From contig JAHEFZ010000006.1 of NCBI GenBank assembly GCA_024639935.1, positions 75,449-130,125 on the forward strand: a stretch of 54,677 nt of DNA, read 5' to 3'. Of this stretch, positions 8,834 to 17,921 are shown piece by piece. Origin of the DNA: Microbacteriaceae bacterium. GTDB taxonomy: Bacteria; Actinomycetota; Actinomycetes; Actinomycetales; Microbacteriaceae. The stretch's first letter is position 1, and every line of letters starts with the position of its first letter. Position numbers and translations under genes: made by a program. A model generated the notes under the pieces. The model saw only the letters and a program-made list of their open reading frames with translations, searched no databases and was not told the origin of the DNA.

Positions 8834-8863
8834 TTGGATTTTTTCTCGCGTCGCGTACATACT
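8834..8863 (+). promoter_or_regulatory. Possible promoter of the DUF3145 gene
   Basis: TTGGAT (8834-8839) and CATACT (8858-8863) stand 18 bases apart in the 108-bp gap before the gene. This is a weak match to a SigA promoter, offered because the gap holds nothing else that I can see. Confidence 0.25.
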
Positions 8864-8919
8864 TAAGTCTCCATCCGTGGTGCCGTTCGAGGGGAAGTCG
8901 TACGGCATGAGGAGGATGG

Positions 8920-9441
8920 ATGAACGACGCACACGGAGTGATCTTCATTCACTCGTGCCCTGTTGCACTTGCCCCGCACGTTGCCTGGACGATCGGGCAC
9001 GTCCTTGGGTCAGAGGCGCGTATCGAATGGGTAACCCAGCCTTGTGAGGAAGGCAGTGTTTGCGCAACCGTTGACTGGGAAGGTTCGGGCGGGTCCGCCG
9101 CTCGGTTGGCATCCGCCCTGCGCGGCTGGGATCGCACCCGGTTTGAGGTATGGGAATCGACTGCGGCCAATCGTGACGGTGTTCGATATCTCCATACGCC
9201 TCGCCTTGGCGTCTTCTTCACTTTGACCGATGCGGCGGGCAATTCCATGGTCGGAGAGGACCGGGTTCGATACGCGATGGAGATGGCTCGTGGCAATGCG
9301 ACCGACCTGCAACACGAGTTGTCGCTTGCTCTGGGCATGGACTGGGACGACGAACTTGAACCATACCGTCGTAGCGTCGATCGACCGTTGTCGGTCACGC
9401 GTCGTGCTCGAGAGAACGCTAGATCGATTTCACAACGATGA
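8920..9441 (+). CDS. DUF3145 family protein
   Basis: A 173-residue conserved actinobacterial protein of unknown function. Typical family features are the opening GVIFIHSCPVALAPHVAWTI, the central WEGSGGSAARLASALRGWDRTRFEVWE and the LSLALGMDWDDELEPYRR tail. The family is characteristically encoded beside the type II fatty-acid synthase genes in actinobacteria, as here, so a link to lipid metabolism is plausible but unproven. The GGAGGATGG ribosome site is two bases from the ATG. Its 3' end overlaps the convergent fabF gene by 23 bp. Confidence 0.88.
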   Translation: MNDAHGVIFIHSCPVALAPHVAWTIGHVLGSEARIEWVTQPCEEGSVCATVDWEGSGGSAARLASALRGWDRTRFEVWESTAANRDGVRYLHTPRLGVFFTLTDAAGNSMVGEDRVRYAMEMARGNATDLQHELSLALGMDWDDELEPYRRSVDRPLSVTRRARENARSISQR

Positions 9442-10648
9442 CAGCATTGTGGCCGCCAAACCCGAACGAATTACTGATTGCGACAATCGAATGTGGCAGA
9501 GGGCGAGGTTCAATGACGACGTCGAGAGGAATCGCCTCGTCCTGATTATCAAGGTTGAGGGTCGGTGCCGCAATTTTTTCATGCACCGATAACACGGTGA
9601 ACATCGCTTCTAATGCTCCGGTTCCGCCGAGAAGGTGTCCTGTGGCCGATTTGGTGGCCGACACCGGAATTTCCTTGATGCGGTCACCGAAAACCTTGTG
9701 AAGCGCGGTGTATTCGGCGATGTCCCCGACGGGCGTTGACGTGGCGTGAGCATTGATGTAGTTCACATCGGCGGGAGTGACACCGGCATTCGTGAGTGCG
9801 TCGAGCACCGCGCGAGCTGCCCCGTTTCCTTCAGGGTCTGGCGCTGTGATGTGATGCGCGTCGGACGACACCGAACCGCCCGCAATCTCGGCGTAAATTT
9901 TTGCACCGCGCGCTTCGGCGTGTTCCTTCGTCTCGAGAATGAGCACGGCGGCGCCCTCGCCAAGAACGAACCCGTCTCGGTCCTTGTCGTATGGTCGCGA
10001 CGCGCTGGCAGGGTCGTCATTTCGCGTTGAGAGTGCATGCATTGCCGCGAAGGCGGCGATGGGAAGAGGGTGAATGACCGATTCGGTTCCGCCGCAAATG
10101 ACGACGTCGGCGATACCAGCCCGAAGGTGATCTACCGCATTAGCGATTGACTCGGTGCCGGATGCGCAGGCAGAGACACAAGTTCGAGCACCGCCGCGCG
10201 TCGCCAGGTCCATTGAGATAGCCGCGGCGGCCGCGTTCGGCATGAGCATGGGAATTGTCATCGGAAGAACCCGACGCGGACCCTTTTCCTTGAGCACGTC
10301 CCAGGCGTCGAGAAGAGTGTTGAGGCCACCGATTCCGGTTGCGAAATCGACCAGAACACGTTCTTTGGGATCGATTGGTGCGCCCGCATCAGCCCATGCC
10401 TCGCGCGCGGCGATCACCGCGAGTTGTGCGGAAGGGTCGAGGCGCTTGATTTCGATACGCTCGAGAACCTCAGACGCGGGAACTTTCACTCGACCCGCGA
10501 ATTTGACGGGGAGCTCGTGGGTCTCAACCCATTCTTCAGTGAGAAGACGAATCCCGCTCTCGCGGCGGAGCAGCGCCTCCCAGGTGTCGCGAGCGTTCCC
10601 GCCGAGGCACGAGGTCGCACCGATACCGGTCACAACGATTGTGGTCAT
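9419..10648 (-). CDS. fabF: Beta-ketoacyl-ACP synthase II
   Basis: Condenses malonyl-ACP with acyl-ACP in fatty-acid elongation (cytosol). The 409-residue thiolase-fold protein has the Cys-His-His triad: C161 in SACASGTES, H301 in NAHATSTPVGD and H338 in KSATGHLLGGTG. The start at 10648 (MTTIVVTGIGATSCLGG) is preferred because GGAAGAG lies seven bases upstream; an in-frame ATG 27 bases earlier has none. It is last in the leftward aceE-fabD-fabH-acpP-fabF cluster, separated from acpP by 72 bp containing a strong hairpin. Confidence 0.97.
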   Translation of the reverse strand: MTTIVVTGIGATSCLGGNARDTWEALLRRESGIRLLTEEWVETHELPVKFAGRVKVPASEVLERIEIKRLDPSAQLAVIAAREAWADAGAPIDPKERVLVDFATGIGGLNTLLDAWDVLKEKGPRRVLPMTIPMLMPNAAAAAISMDLATRGGARTCVSACASGTESIANAVDHLRAGIADVVICGGTESVIHPLPIAAFAAMHALSTRNDDPASASRPYDKDRDGFVLGEGAAVLILETKEHAEARGAKIYAEIAGGSVSSDAHHITAPDPEGNGAARAVLDALTNAGVTPADVNYINAHATSTPVGDIAEYTALHKVFGDRIKEIPVSATKSATGHLLGGTGALEAMFTVLSVHEKIAAPTLNLDNQDEAIPLDVVIEPRPLPHSIVAISNSFGFGGHNAVIVVKSI

Positions 10649-10685
10649 CTGGTCACTCTTCCGCTTGATGCTCAAGATACGTCAA

Positions 10686-10711
10686 TGCGGCGGGGCGTGA
10701 ACCCCGCCGCA
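10686..10711 (-). promoter_or_regulatory. 10-bp perfect stem-loop between acpP and fabF
   Basis: TGCGGCGGGG (10686-10695) and CCCCGCCGCA (10702-10711) form a perfect ten-pair GC-rich stem with a six-base loop. It follows the acpP stop by about 10 bases. No U-run follows in the direction of transcription, so it is probably not a full terminator. It may protect the acpP mRNA 3' end or partly attenuate fabF, giving more ACP than synthase. Confidence 0.6.
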
Positions 10712-10720
10712 CGAATCGTG

Positions 10721-10969
10721 TTACGACTGGGCTGAAACGATGTAGTTCACGGCGTCATCGACCGTTTTGAGTTCGGAAACCTGGTCGTCGGGGATCTTGA
10801 CGTCGAATTGCTCTTCCGCATTGACGACGATCGTCATCATCGAAATCGAGTCGATGTCGAGGTCATCCGCGAAAGACTTTCCGAAGACGACGCTCTCTAC
10901 GGGGACGCCCGTCTCGTCGTTGACGAGAGCGGCAAGGCCAGCGAGGACCTCATCTTTGGACTGGGCCAT
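10721..10969 (-). CDS. acpP: Acyl carrier protein
   Basis: Carries acyl chains on a 4'-phosphopantetheine arm during fatty-acid synthesis. It is an 82-residue acidic four-helix protein with the attachment Ser41 in DLDIDSISMMTIV. Start ATG has AAGGAGAAAT just upstream. It lies between fabH and fabF in the usual actinobacterial order. A TAAAAT element upstream suggests an extra promoter of its own, and a strong hairpin follows the stop. Confidence 0.97.
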   Translation of the reverse strand: MAQSKDEVLAGLAALVNDETGVPVESVVFGKSFADDLDIDSISMMTIVVNAEEQFDVKIPDDQVSELKTVDDAVNYIVSAQS

Positions 10970-11004
10970 TATTTCTCCTTAGGTGGGTTGGTCTACCGTT
11001 TGCT

Positions 11005-11010
11005 ATTTTA
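11005..11010 (-). promoter_or_regulatory. Possible internal -10 element before acpP
   Basis: Read leftward, TAAAAT lies 35 bases before the acpP ATG in the 60-bp fabH-acpP gap. No good -35 is seen. It would give acpP a separate short transcript, which fits the usual need for abundant ACP. Confidence 0.3.
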
Positions 11011-11029
11011 CGGTGTCGTCGCGATTGTG

Positions 11030-12037
11030 TTAGGGAAGGCGGACTATTTGCGCCGCGTAGACGAGTCCCGCGCCGAAGCCAATAATGAGAGCGTAACCAC
11101 CGCTCAGTTCCGGATTTTCGGCAAGGACGCGGTGCATCGCGAGTGGAACGGACGCGGCTGAGGTGTTCCCCGTCGTCTCGATATCACGGGCGATTACAAC
11201 GGTGTCCGGCACGTTGAGTTGCTTTGCGAATTCGTTGATGATCCGCATATTGGCCTGGTGGGGGATGAACGCGGCTAGATCTGATGCTGAAATTCCCGCC
11301 GCATCGAGGGCTTCTTGGGCAACCTTGGCCATTTCCCACACCGCCCAGCGGAAGACCGTTTGTCCATCTTGACGAAGTGTCGGAAATTCGCCGACCGGGT
11401 CACCGAACGCTTCGCGGGTGGGACGGTCCATGCCGACTGCGTCCCATTTACCGCCATCGGATCCCCAAATTGTTGGCGAAATTCCCACGCTGTCGGCTGG
11501 ACCGACGATGACGGCACCAGCGCCGTCGCCCAAAAGGAACGAGATGGTCCGGTCGGTCGGCTTCGCGTAGTCACTGAGCTTCTCTGCACCGATGACGAGT
11601 ACGTATGTGGCGGTGCCTGCTCGCACTAGAGCGTCGGCTTGTGCGATTCCATAGCAGAACCCGGCGCACGCTGCCGAGATGTCATAGGCGGCTGCTGGTG
11701 TGGATCCGATGCGATCGGCAACTAAGGCGGCCATCGATGGTGTCAACACATCGTTCGAGATTGTGGCGATGATGACGGCTCCGATGTCACTGGCGGAAAT
11801 TTTTGCCTTTGCGATCGCTTCGTTTGCTGCGCTGGTGGCGAGGTCGGCGGCACTGACGGACGCGCTGGCCCGTGTGCGGCTTATGACGCCGGTGCGCTGA
11901 CGAATCCATTCGTCGCTTGACTCGATCGGCCCAACAATGTCGTCATTGGGAACGTCCACATCCCCGCGAGCAGCCCCGACCGAAATAATCCGCGTGTAGG
12001 GTGATCCGATCGATTGATGCAGATTCGGCTGGGTCAT
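11030..12037 (-). CDS. fabH: Beta-ketoacyl-ACP synthase III
   Basis: Starts fatty-acid chains by condensing acyl-CoA with malonyl-ACP. It is 335 residues with the Cys-His-Asn triad: C124 in DISAACAGFCYG, His in FIPHQANMRII and Asn in TTGNTSAASVPLAM. Actinobacterial FabH often prefers branched primers, but substrate choice cannot be read here. The ATG overlaps the fabD stop (ATGA), so translation is probably coupled. It is the third gene of the aceE-fab cluster. Confidence 0.96.
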   Translation of the reverse strand: MTQPNLHQSIGSPYTRIISVGAARGDVDVPNDDIVGPIESSDEWIRQRTGVISRTRASASVSAADLATSAANEAIAKAKISASDIGAVIIATISNDVLTPSMAALVADRIGSTPAAAYDISAACAGFCYGIAQADALVRAGTATYVLVIGAEKLSDYAKPTDRTISFLLGDGAGAVIVGPADSVGISPTIWGSDGGKWDAVGMDRPTREAFGDPVGEFPTLRQDGQTVFRWAVWEMAKVAQEALDAAGISASDLAAFIPHQANMRIINEFAKQLNVPDTVVIARDIETTGNTSAASVPLAMHRVLAENPELSGGYALIIGFGAGLVYAAQIVRLP

Positions 12038-12948
12038 GATGCCTCCAAAAGTTCGATTGCCGCGACGAGATCGTCGGGGGTTTTAACGGCAACGGTGGGG
12101 ATTCCGTTGAGACCCCGCTTGGCGAGACCGACAAGCGCACCGGCGGGGGCAAGTTCGATCAGACCGGTGATTCCGTCGTGCACGAACGCGTTCATGCACA
12201 TATCCCAGCGCACCGGGCTGCTGACTTGTCCGATGAGAAGATTCACATAGTCGATCCCACTGGACACCGAGGTGCCGTCGCGGTTGGTGTAAATCGCAAT
12301 CGTCGGGTCTGCCGGGATTACCGTGGAGGCGGCGGCGCGAAGTATGTCGACTGCTCCCGCCATGTAATCGGTGTGAAACGCGCCGGCAACCTGTAACGGA
12401 ATTACCCGCGAACCGGGAACGGGTTCGGCGGCGAGCGCAGCGAGAGCCGCACGTTCGCCGGCTACGACGACTTGTCCACCACCATTCATGTTCGCGGCGG
12501 TTAGCCCTAATTCACTGAGCCGAGCCTGTAACACGTCGATATCCGAACCGAGAACGGCGCTCATGCCCGTCGGAACCTTTGTTGCTTCGTTCGCCATTGC
12601 TCGACCACGAACGCCTACGAGACGAATCGCGTCGACGTCCGACAGGATGCCAGACAGGCACGCAGCGGAGAATTCGCCCACCGAGTGGCCGGCGAGACCG
12701 CCAACCACGGTGCGTCGATTCTCGAGAAGCAGAGAGCCGGTGACAATCGATGCCGCGACAATTAGTGGTTGCGCAATTTCGGTGTCACGAATGGTGTCCG
12801 CATCCGAGACAGTCCCGTGGGCAACGAGGTCAATACCCGCAGCATCAGACAATGTTTCAAGGTGATCGCGAACACCATTGACGTCGAGCCACGGTGCGAG
12901 GAATCCGGGGGTTTGGGAACCCTGGCCTGGCGCTACGACGATTATCAT
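12034..12948 (-). CDS. fabD: Malonyl-CoA:ACP transacylase
   Basis: Moves malonyl groups from CoA to ACP. It is 304 residues, with the start PGQGSQTPGFL, nucleophile S89 in GHSVGEFSAAC and catalytic H192 in GAFHTDYM. It begins only nine bases after the aceE stop and ends overlapping fabH. In mycobacteria and streptomycetes a PucR-type activator gene (fasR) sits just before fabD; there is no room for one here. Confidence 0.96.
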   Translation of the reverse strand: MIIVVAPGQGSQTPGFLAPWLDVNGVRDHLETLSDAAGIDLVAHGTVSDADTIRDTEIAQPLIVAASIVTGSLLLENRRTVVGGLAGHSVGEFSAACLSGILSDVDAIRLVGVRGRAMANEATKVPTGMSAVLGSDIDVLQARLSELGLTAANMNGGGQVVVAGERAALAALAAEPVPGSRVIPLQVAGAFHTDYMAGAVDILRAAASTVIPADPTIAIYTNRDGTSVSSGIDYVNLLIGQVSSPVRWDMCMNAFVHDGITGLIELAPAGALVGLAKRGLNGIPTVAVKTPDDLVAAIELLEAS

Positions 12949-12957
12949 GGCGCTGCC

Positions 12958-15684
12958 CTAGGCGTCCCCACCGGTGTTACCGGTGGTTCCCGCGGTGACG
13001 TCATCGAGACGGTAACGCTGGAAGGCGTCAATCACAACCGCTCGGTCAACTTCACCGCGCAGGGCGAGCTGTTGCAAGACGCGAACGACAATCGATTGAG
13101 TGTCGATGGCAAAGTGGCGGCGAGCGGCGGCGCGTGTGTCCGAAAAGCCGAATCCATCGCCGCCCAGCGTGGCGAAATCGGTTGGAACATAAGGTCTAAT
13201 TTGATCGGCGACCGCGTGCATGAAGTCGCTAACCGCAACAACCGGTCCGCGCTCGTTGCGAAGTTTCTCGGTGACGAACGGTACACGGGGGAGTTCCGTG
13301 GGATGCAGGAAGTTGTATCGGTCTGAATCGCGACCATCACGTCGCAGTTCGTTCCACGATGTCACGGACCACACGTCTGCTGCGACGTTCCAATCGGTGG
13401 CTAGCAATTCTTGAGCCTCGAGCGCCCACGGAACTGACACGCCACTGGCCAAGATTTGAGCAGGGATAGACCCCTTTGCTGCTGCGCGGTACTTGTACAT
13501 GCCGCGCAGCAAACCATCGATGTCGATACCGGAGGGTTCGGCCGGCTGAAGCATCGGCTCGTTATAGACCGTGAGGTAGTAGTAAACGTTTGGGTCTGGA
13601 TGGCTACCGCCATACATGCGGTCAAGACCCGCCTTGACAATATGCCCAATCTCAAAGGCGAATGCTGGGTCATACGCGATGACGGCATCGTTTGCCGACG
13701 CAATGAGGTGCGAATGACCATCGGCATGTTGCAGACCCTCACCCGCGAGCGTGGTCTTTCCAGCGGTCGCGCCGATGATGAAGCCTCTCACCATTTGGTC
13801 ACCCGCGAGCCACATTTGGTCACCGGTTCGTTGGAAACCGAACATCGAATAGAGCACGTAGACCGGAATCATGACTTCGCCCTGTGTCGCATACGATGTC
13901 CCGGCTGCGACAAAAGCCGCCATTGCCCCGGCCTCGTTGATCCCCGTATGAAGAATTTGACCTTCGATGCTTTCCTTGTAGGCGAGCAACAAGTCGCGGT
14001 CTACCGAGACATAGTTCTGTCCGAACGGGTTATAGATCTTCGCGGTAGGGAAATACGAGTCCATTCCAAAGGTGCGAGCCTCGTCGGGGATGATCGGAAC
14101 AAAGCGCTTACCGACATTTTCATCGCGCAGTAGATCCTTAAGCAGGCGCGCAAACGCCATGGTCGTTGCGACTTCTTGCTTTCCACTACCCTTCTGGGCC
14201 AACTCGAAGTGTTTGCCATCGGGAAGCTGTATTGGGGCAGACTGATGGCGTCGTTGCGGCAGTGCCCCACCGAGCTCTCGCCGCTTTGCGAGCAAATACT
14301 GGATCGCCGGGTGGTCGGGCCCGGGGTGATAATAAGGCGGTCGATAGGGGTCCGCTTTCAATTGCGCGTCCGAAATCGGGATCCGCAAGTCGTCGCGGAA
14401 CGATTTCAATACATCGAGGGACAACTTCTTCATTTGGTGCACGGCATTGCGTCCCTCGAATGACTTTCCGAGACCGTAGCCCTTAACCGTCTTTGCCAGG
14501 ATTACCGTGGGCTTGCCCTTATGAGACAGCGCTTGGGCATAGGCCGCATACAGTTTCCGATAATCGTGCCCGCCTCGCTTGAGGGACCAGATTTCATCGT
14601 CCGTCCAATCGGCGACCATGGCAGCCGTGCGAGGGTCGCGACCAAAGAAGTTCTCGCGGATGTAGGCACCCGATTCGGCTTTGTACGTTTGGAAATCGCC
14701 GTCCGGAGTGGCGTTCATGAGGTCACGCAGAGCGCCATCATTGTCATTCAGGATTAGGGAATCCCACTCGCGGCCCCAGACGACCTTGATGACATTCCAC
14801 CCGGCGCCGCGGAAGTACGACTCGAGCTCTTGAATGATTTTTCCGTTACCACGGACAGGCCCGTCAAGTCGTTGCAAATTGCAATTCACGACGAAGGTTA
14901 AATTGTCGAGACCGTCGTTTGCTGCGAGCTGGAGTGCCCCTCGAGATTCGACCTCGTCCATTTCGCCGTCACCGAGGAACGCCCACACGTGCTGATCTGA
15001 ACAGTCCTTGATACCGCGGTTTGTCATGTATTTATTGAACTGCGCCTGGTAAATCGCGTTGATGGGGCCGAGGCCCATCGATACTGTCGGAAATTGCCAA
15101 AAATTAGGCATCAGACGCGGGTGTGGGTACGACGACAAACCTCCCGCAAAATGCGACTTTTCCTGGCGAAAGCCGTCCAATTGGTCTTCCGTTAGGCGTC
15201 CTTCGAGGAATGCACGTGCGTACATTCCCGGAGCGGCGTGACCCTGGTAAAAAATCTGATCGCCTCCACCGGGGTGGTCCGGTCCGCGGAAGAAATGATT
15301 GTGTCCCACCTCATAGAGCGATGCGCTCGAGGCATATGACCCGATGTGCCCTCCAACCCCGATCCCGGGTCGCTGGGCGCGGTGAACCATGATCGCCGAG
15401 TTCCACCGAATCCACGCTCGGTATTGACGTTCAATCTCTTCATCGCCCGGGAACGCAACCTCGTTTTCGGGAGCGATGGTATTGAGATAATCCGTTGTCG
15501 GGACCATCGGAACGCCAAGGTGCAATTCTTTCGAGCGTTTGAGGAGAGCGAGCATCAATTCACGGCCACGCTCGTGGCCCTGCGCCGAAACGACGTCTGT
15601 GAGGGATTCTTGCCACTCGGCCGTTTCGTCGGGATTGCTGTCCAATGCTGACGACGAATACGGGTCTTGGTCGTTCACGCTCAT
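12958..15684 (-). CDS. aceE: Pyruvate dehydrogenase E1 component (homodimeric type)
   Basis: Thiamine-diphosphate enzyme that decarboxylates pyruvate and reductively acetylates the lipoyl domain of E2. It is 908 residues, the full length of the homodimeric class. The ThDP/Mg site is [12 protein letters not shown] with [14 protein letters not shown] downstream; [22 protein letters not shown] is near the N-terminus and the transketolase-type C-terminal part follows. The start at 15684 ([11 protein letters not shown]) has GGAAGAC six bases upstream; an earlier in-frame ATG is not supported. It likely works with the sucB-type E2 and lpd gene products encoded elsewhere in the window. It probably shares a transcript with fabD. 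Confidence 0.97.
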   Translation of the reverse strand: MSVNDQDPYSSSALDSNPDETAEWQESLTDVVSAQGHERGRELMLALLKRSKELHLGVPMVPTTDYLNTIAPENEVAFPGDEEIERQYRAWIRWNSAIMVHRAQRPGIGVGGHIGSYASSASLYEVGHNHFFRGPDHPGGGDQIFYQGHAAPGMYARAFLEGRLTEDQLDGFRQEKSHFAGGLSSYPHPRLMPNFWQFPTVSMGLGPINAIYQAQFNKYMTNRGIKDCSDQHVWAFLGDGEMDEVESRGALQLAANDGLDNLTFVVNCNLQRLDGPVRGNGKIIQELESYFRGAGWNVIKVVWGREWDSLILNDNDGALRDLMNATPDGDFQTYKAESGAYIRENFFGRDPRTAAMVADWTDDEIWSLKRGGHDYRKLYAAYAQALSHKGKPTVILAKTVKGYGLGKSFEGRNAVHQMKKLSLDVLKSFRDDLRIPISDAQLKADPYRPPYYHPGPDHPAIQYLLAKRRELGGALPQRRHQSAPIQLPDGKHFELAQKGSGKQEVATTMAFARLLKDLLRDENVGKRFVPIIPDEARTFGMDSYFPTAKIYNPFGQNYVSVDRDLLLAYKESIEGQILHTGINEAGAMAAFVAAGTSYATQGEVMIPVYVLYSMFGFQRTGDQMWLAGDQMVRGFIIGATAGKTTLAGEGLQHADGHSHLIASANDAVIAYDPAFAFEIGHIVKAGLDRMYGGSHPDPNVYYYLTVYNEPMLQPAEPSGIDIDGLLRGMYKYRAAAKGSIPAQILASGVSVPWALEAQELLATDWNVAADVWSVTSWNELRRDGRDSDRYNFLHPTELPRVPFVTEKLRNERGPVVAVSDFMHAVADQIRPYVPTDFATLGGDGFGFSDTRAAARRHFAIDTQSIVVRVLQQLALRGEVDRAVVIDAFQRYRLDDVTAGTTGNTGGDA

Positions 15685-15787
15685 AAATAAGTCTTCCAAT
15701 CAAAGGTGGCGAGGAAGTGGCGTTGTCAGGGTTGCGACGACGTCCACCCAATCCTAGACCGCTGTGTGCCACACGGCGATGTTCCTC

Positions 15788-15793
15788 TATGAT
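15788..15793 (+). promoter_or_regulatory. -10 element of tRNA-Val
   Basis: TATGAT lies 10 bases before the mature 5' end of the tRNA, a near-consensus -10. The -35 is not clear. The 119-bp gap also carries TAGGAT on the opposite strand (15751-15756), a possible -10 for aceE. Confidence 0.5.
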
Positions 15794-15803
15794 GAGAGGG
15801 TCA

Positions 15804-15877
15804 GGGCCTGTAGCTCAGTTGGTTAGAGCGCCACGCTTACACCGTGGATGTCGGGAGTTCGAGTCTCTCCGGGCTCA
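15804..15877 (+). tRNA. tRNA-Val (UAC)
   Basis: The cloverleaf folds by eye. Acceptor GGGCCTG/CGGGCTC has two G-U pairs, the D arm is GCTC...GAGC, anticodon stem CCACG/CGTGG has loop CTTACAC, and the T arm is GGGAG-TTCGAGT-CTCTC. Anticodon TAC reads valine codons. CCA is not encoded. The 3' end is only five bases from the stop of the convergent PRD regulator gene. Confidence 0.95.
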
Positions 15878-15882
15878 CTCCG

Positions 15883-17796
15883 TTACACGTCGATAATATG
15901 CACGAGGGTGTCGATGAAGCCTTCAAATGTTGTCGAATTCTTGATGACCTCGACCATGCGCGCACGATCCGAGAATACGTCAACGACCTGCTCGAACACC
16001 TCTTGAAATTCTTCACGGCCACTCGCAGCGAACGCAATGAATGCAACAACGTTGACACTTTGGTCTCCCCATGGCGTTTCGCCCTCGTTTACCGTGAGGG
16101 CGATTGTCGGTCGCTGAGCGGTCATCGACATCGCGTGCGGAACGGCGAATCCTTGGACAAACACGGTCGAGGACATCCGCTCACGCTCGATGGCGCTCTC
16201 GATGTAACCGTCGTCGATGATTCCGTGTGATTTCAGCGCTTGGCCGAGCATTCGGATTGCCGACTCGGGTCCGTCGAATGTGACGTTTCGGAAGAACAGG
16301 TCGGCGCGAAAGTATTCGAGCAATCGCTCACGAATAAGATTTCGACGACGAGCACGGCGTGCTCGAGTTGTGACGCGTCGAACCGCGTCGATATCGGATT
16401 CAGTCAAGAACGGTTGTACCTGGACGATCGTGTCGAGTTCGAACGGGAGTGGAATCGTTGTAATGACGATGTCGGTCGCGATGTCACTCGCGCGGACATC
16501 TGTCCGGGTGATCACCGATTCGATCGTGATTTCTGCGCCAAGAATTTTTTCGATACTTTCTCGCATCACAATGTGCAAGTCGTAATACGACGGACTAACA
16601 ATAGTGGCCGAGACCCTGTTCTTCGCCTGAGCTTGTCGTTCGAGGTGGCTACCGATGTGTAACGCGATGTAGGAGATCTCGTCTTCGTCAACCGAGATGT
16701 CACGTTCCTTTTGAATCGTGGACGCGATAAACACCGCAATATCCCAGACGAGAGGGTACGACGCTTTGATGGATTTTTGCAGAGGATTCCGCGAAGGTGA
16801 GTCGAATTTTGCGCGCGTGACGAGGTGTCCGATATGTAGCGCGAGACGTCCGATGAGATCGGCGTTACGAAGGTCGATGAGGTACTCGTCATGCACTAGT
16901 TCAATCGCACGTGAGGTAAGTGCGATGTCCTCGTCATCGACCGACGGCGGTCCGGTAGTTCCACCGTTGCCGGGAGTGATGATTCTGGTGGCAAGTTGGC
17001 GAGCGAGGTACCATTCTTCGCGTGCGCCAAGGTCGATGGAAAAATGACGTTTGGCTAATTCGCGGACGATTCCCGAAACGAAGGTGGTGTCGTCATCGAA
17101 TTCGATCGCGGTGTCGGGAAGTGTTAGCCCGTTCCGTACTCTGTCGACAGCAATCGCGAGATGTAGCAGCACCGAGTCAATTCCGTATTCGTTGATGAAA
17201 TATCGGTGATAGTCGAGCCGTTCAATCAGATCTGTTTTGAATTGGACAAGCGTTGGAATCTCAAATCGAAGTGCGATGGTGTCAAGGCTGAGCAAACCCG
17301 AACTCGTCGTGTCGTGAACCAGGGTGGACAGCAACCGCCGAAGTTGCGGCTCGTCACCGCGCAGCGTGAGAACATTGTCAACTCTGTCGATCGCAACTCC
17401 GGTATTACCAGCGTTATGTCGGATGCGCTTGATGTCCGATTCAATCGTCGCTGCCGAGACGTGCAGCGACGACGAGAGCTCGTCAATCGAGAGTCCTGTG
17501 GTCGTCGACGCGAGCCGATGAACAATATGATGCTCGCGTTCGCGGGGCGTGGACGGAAACAACTCGGGTCGCGCGTCTACGTCGGCTCGATACGTGAAAT
17601 ATGCCTCACGGTTTAGTCGGTAACCGGTGCTCGTTGCGCTAATAATGTCGTAGGGGTGAGCTGCGGATTTCGCCGCCGCGACATAGGACCGGACACTCCT
17701 AGTGGAAACCCCCATATTCTCAGCGAGGAACGATGCGGTCAGCGTTTCTTCAGTCGACCGCAATAATTCCAAGAGAGCGAGATATTTGTCCGACAT
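15883..17796 (-). CDS. PRD-domain transcriptional regulator with EIIB- and EIIA-like domains (MtlR type)
   Basis: A 637-residue regulator divergent from the mannitol PTS genes. Domains in order: DNA-binding HTH (about 1-70, FLAENMGVSTRSVRSYVAAA) and a second HTH (about 88-150); PRD1 (about 170-270, H212); PRD2 (about 290-395, H321, H324, H380); EIIB-like (about 396-490); and EIIA type 2 (about 495-637, H554 in GFAVPHAMS). In MtlR-like activators, phosphorylation of PRD, EIIB and EIIA sites by HPr and EIIs tunes activity. Oddity: the EIIB-like P-loop reads IVSPSYYDLH, with S401 where the phosphorylated Cys should be. It likely senses mannitol flux and controls both directions of the divergent region. 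Confidence 0.88.
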   Translation of the reverse strand: MSDKYLALLELLRSTEETLTASFLAENMGVSTRSVRSYVAAAKSAAHPYDIISATSTGYRLNREAYFTYRADVDARPELFPSTPREREHHIVHRLASTTTGLSIDELSSSLHVSAATIESDIKRIRHNAGNTGVAIDRVDNVLTLRGDEPQLRRLLSTLVHDTTSSGLLSLDTIALRFEIPTLVQFKTDLIERLDYHRYFINEYGIDSVLLHLAIAVDRVRNGLTLPDTAIEFDDDTTFVSGIVRELAKRHFSIDLGAREEWYLARQLATRIITPGNGGTTGPPSVDDEDIALTSRAIELVHDEYLIDLRNADLIGRLALHIGHLVTRAKFDSPSRNPLQKSIKASYPLVWDIAVFIASTIQKERDISVDEDEISYIALHIGSHLERQAQAKNRVSATIVSPSYYDLHIVMRESIEKILGAEITIESVITRTDVRASDIATDIVITTIPLPFELDTIVQVQPFLTESDIDAVRRVTTRARRARRRNLIRERLLEYFRADLFFRNVTFDGPESAIRMLGQALKSHGIIDDGYIESAIERERMSSTVFVQGFAVPHAMSMTAQRPTIALTVNEGETPWGDQSVNVVAFIAFAASGREEFQEVFEQVVDVFSDRARMVEVIKNSTTFEGFIDTLVHIIDV

Positions 17797-17827
17797 CGTG
17801 CTTCTACGATATCGAACAAGGTGAATG

Positions 17828-17849
17828 TACTTCCGCGAGTGCGGAAGTA
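17828..17849. promoter_or_regulatory. Operator-like perfect inverted repeat in mannitol control region
   Basis: TACTTCCGC (17828-17836), spacer GAGT, GCGGAAGTA (17841-17849): two perfect nine-base arms in the 125-bp divergent region. It lies 32-53 bases upstream of the regulator start and 72-94 bases upstream of the first PTS gene, a good position for an activator/autoregulator site. It is probably the binding site of the PRD regulator. Confidence 0.6.
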
Positions 17850-17921
17850 TTCCTAAGGCAGTTTTGCCAGAAAACTATCGAAAATGCTGGAACAGTGAGA
17901 GCAATCAATGAGGAGGTGGCG

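Noticed and set aside
10646-10675. Longer fabF start at 10675
   Set aside because: The nine extra residues are not part of the family and the ribosome site GGAAGAG is placed for the ATG at 10648.
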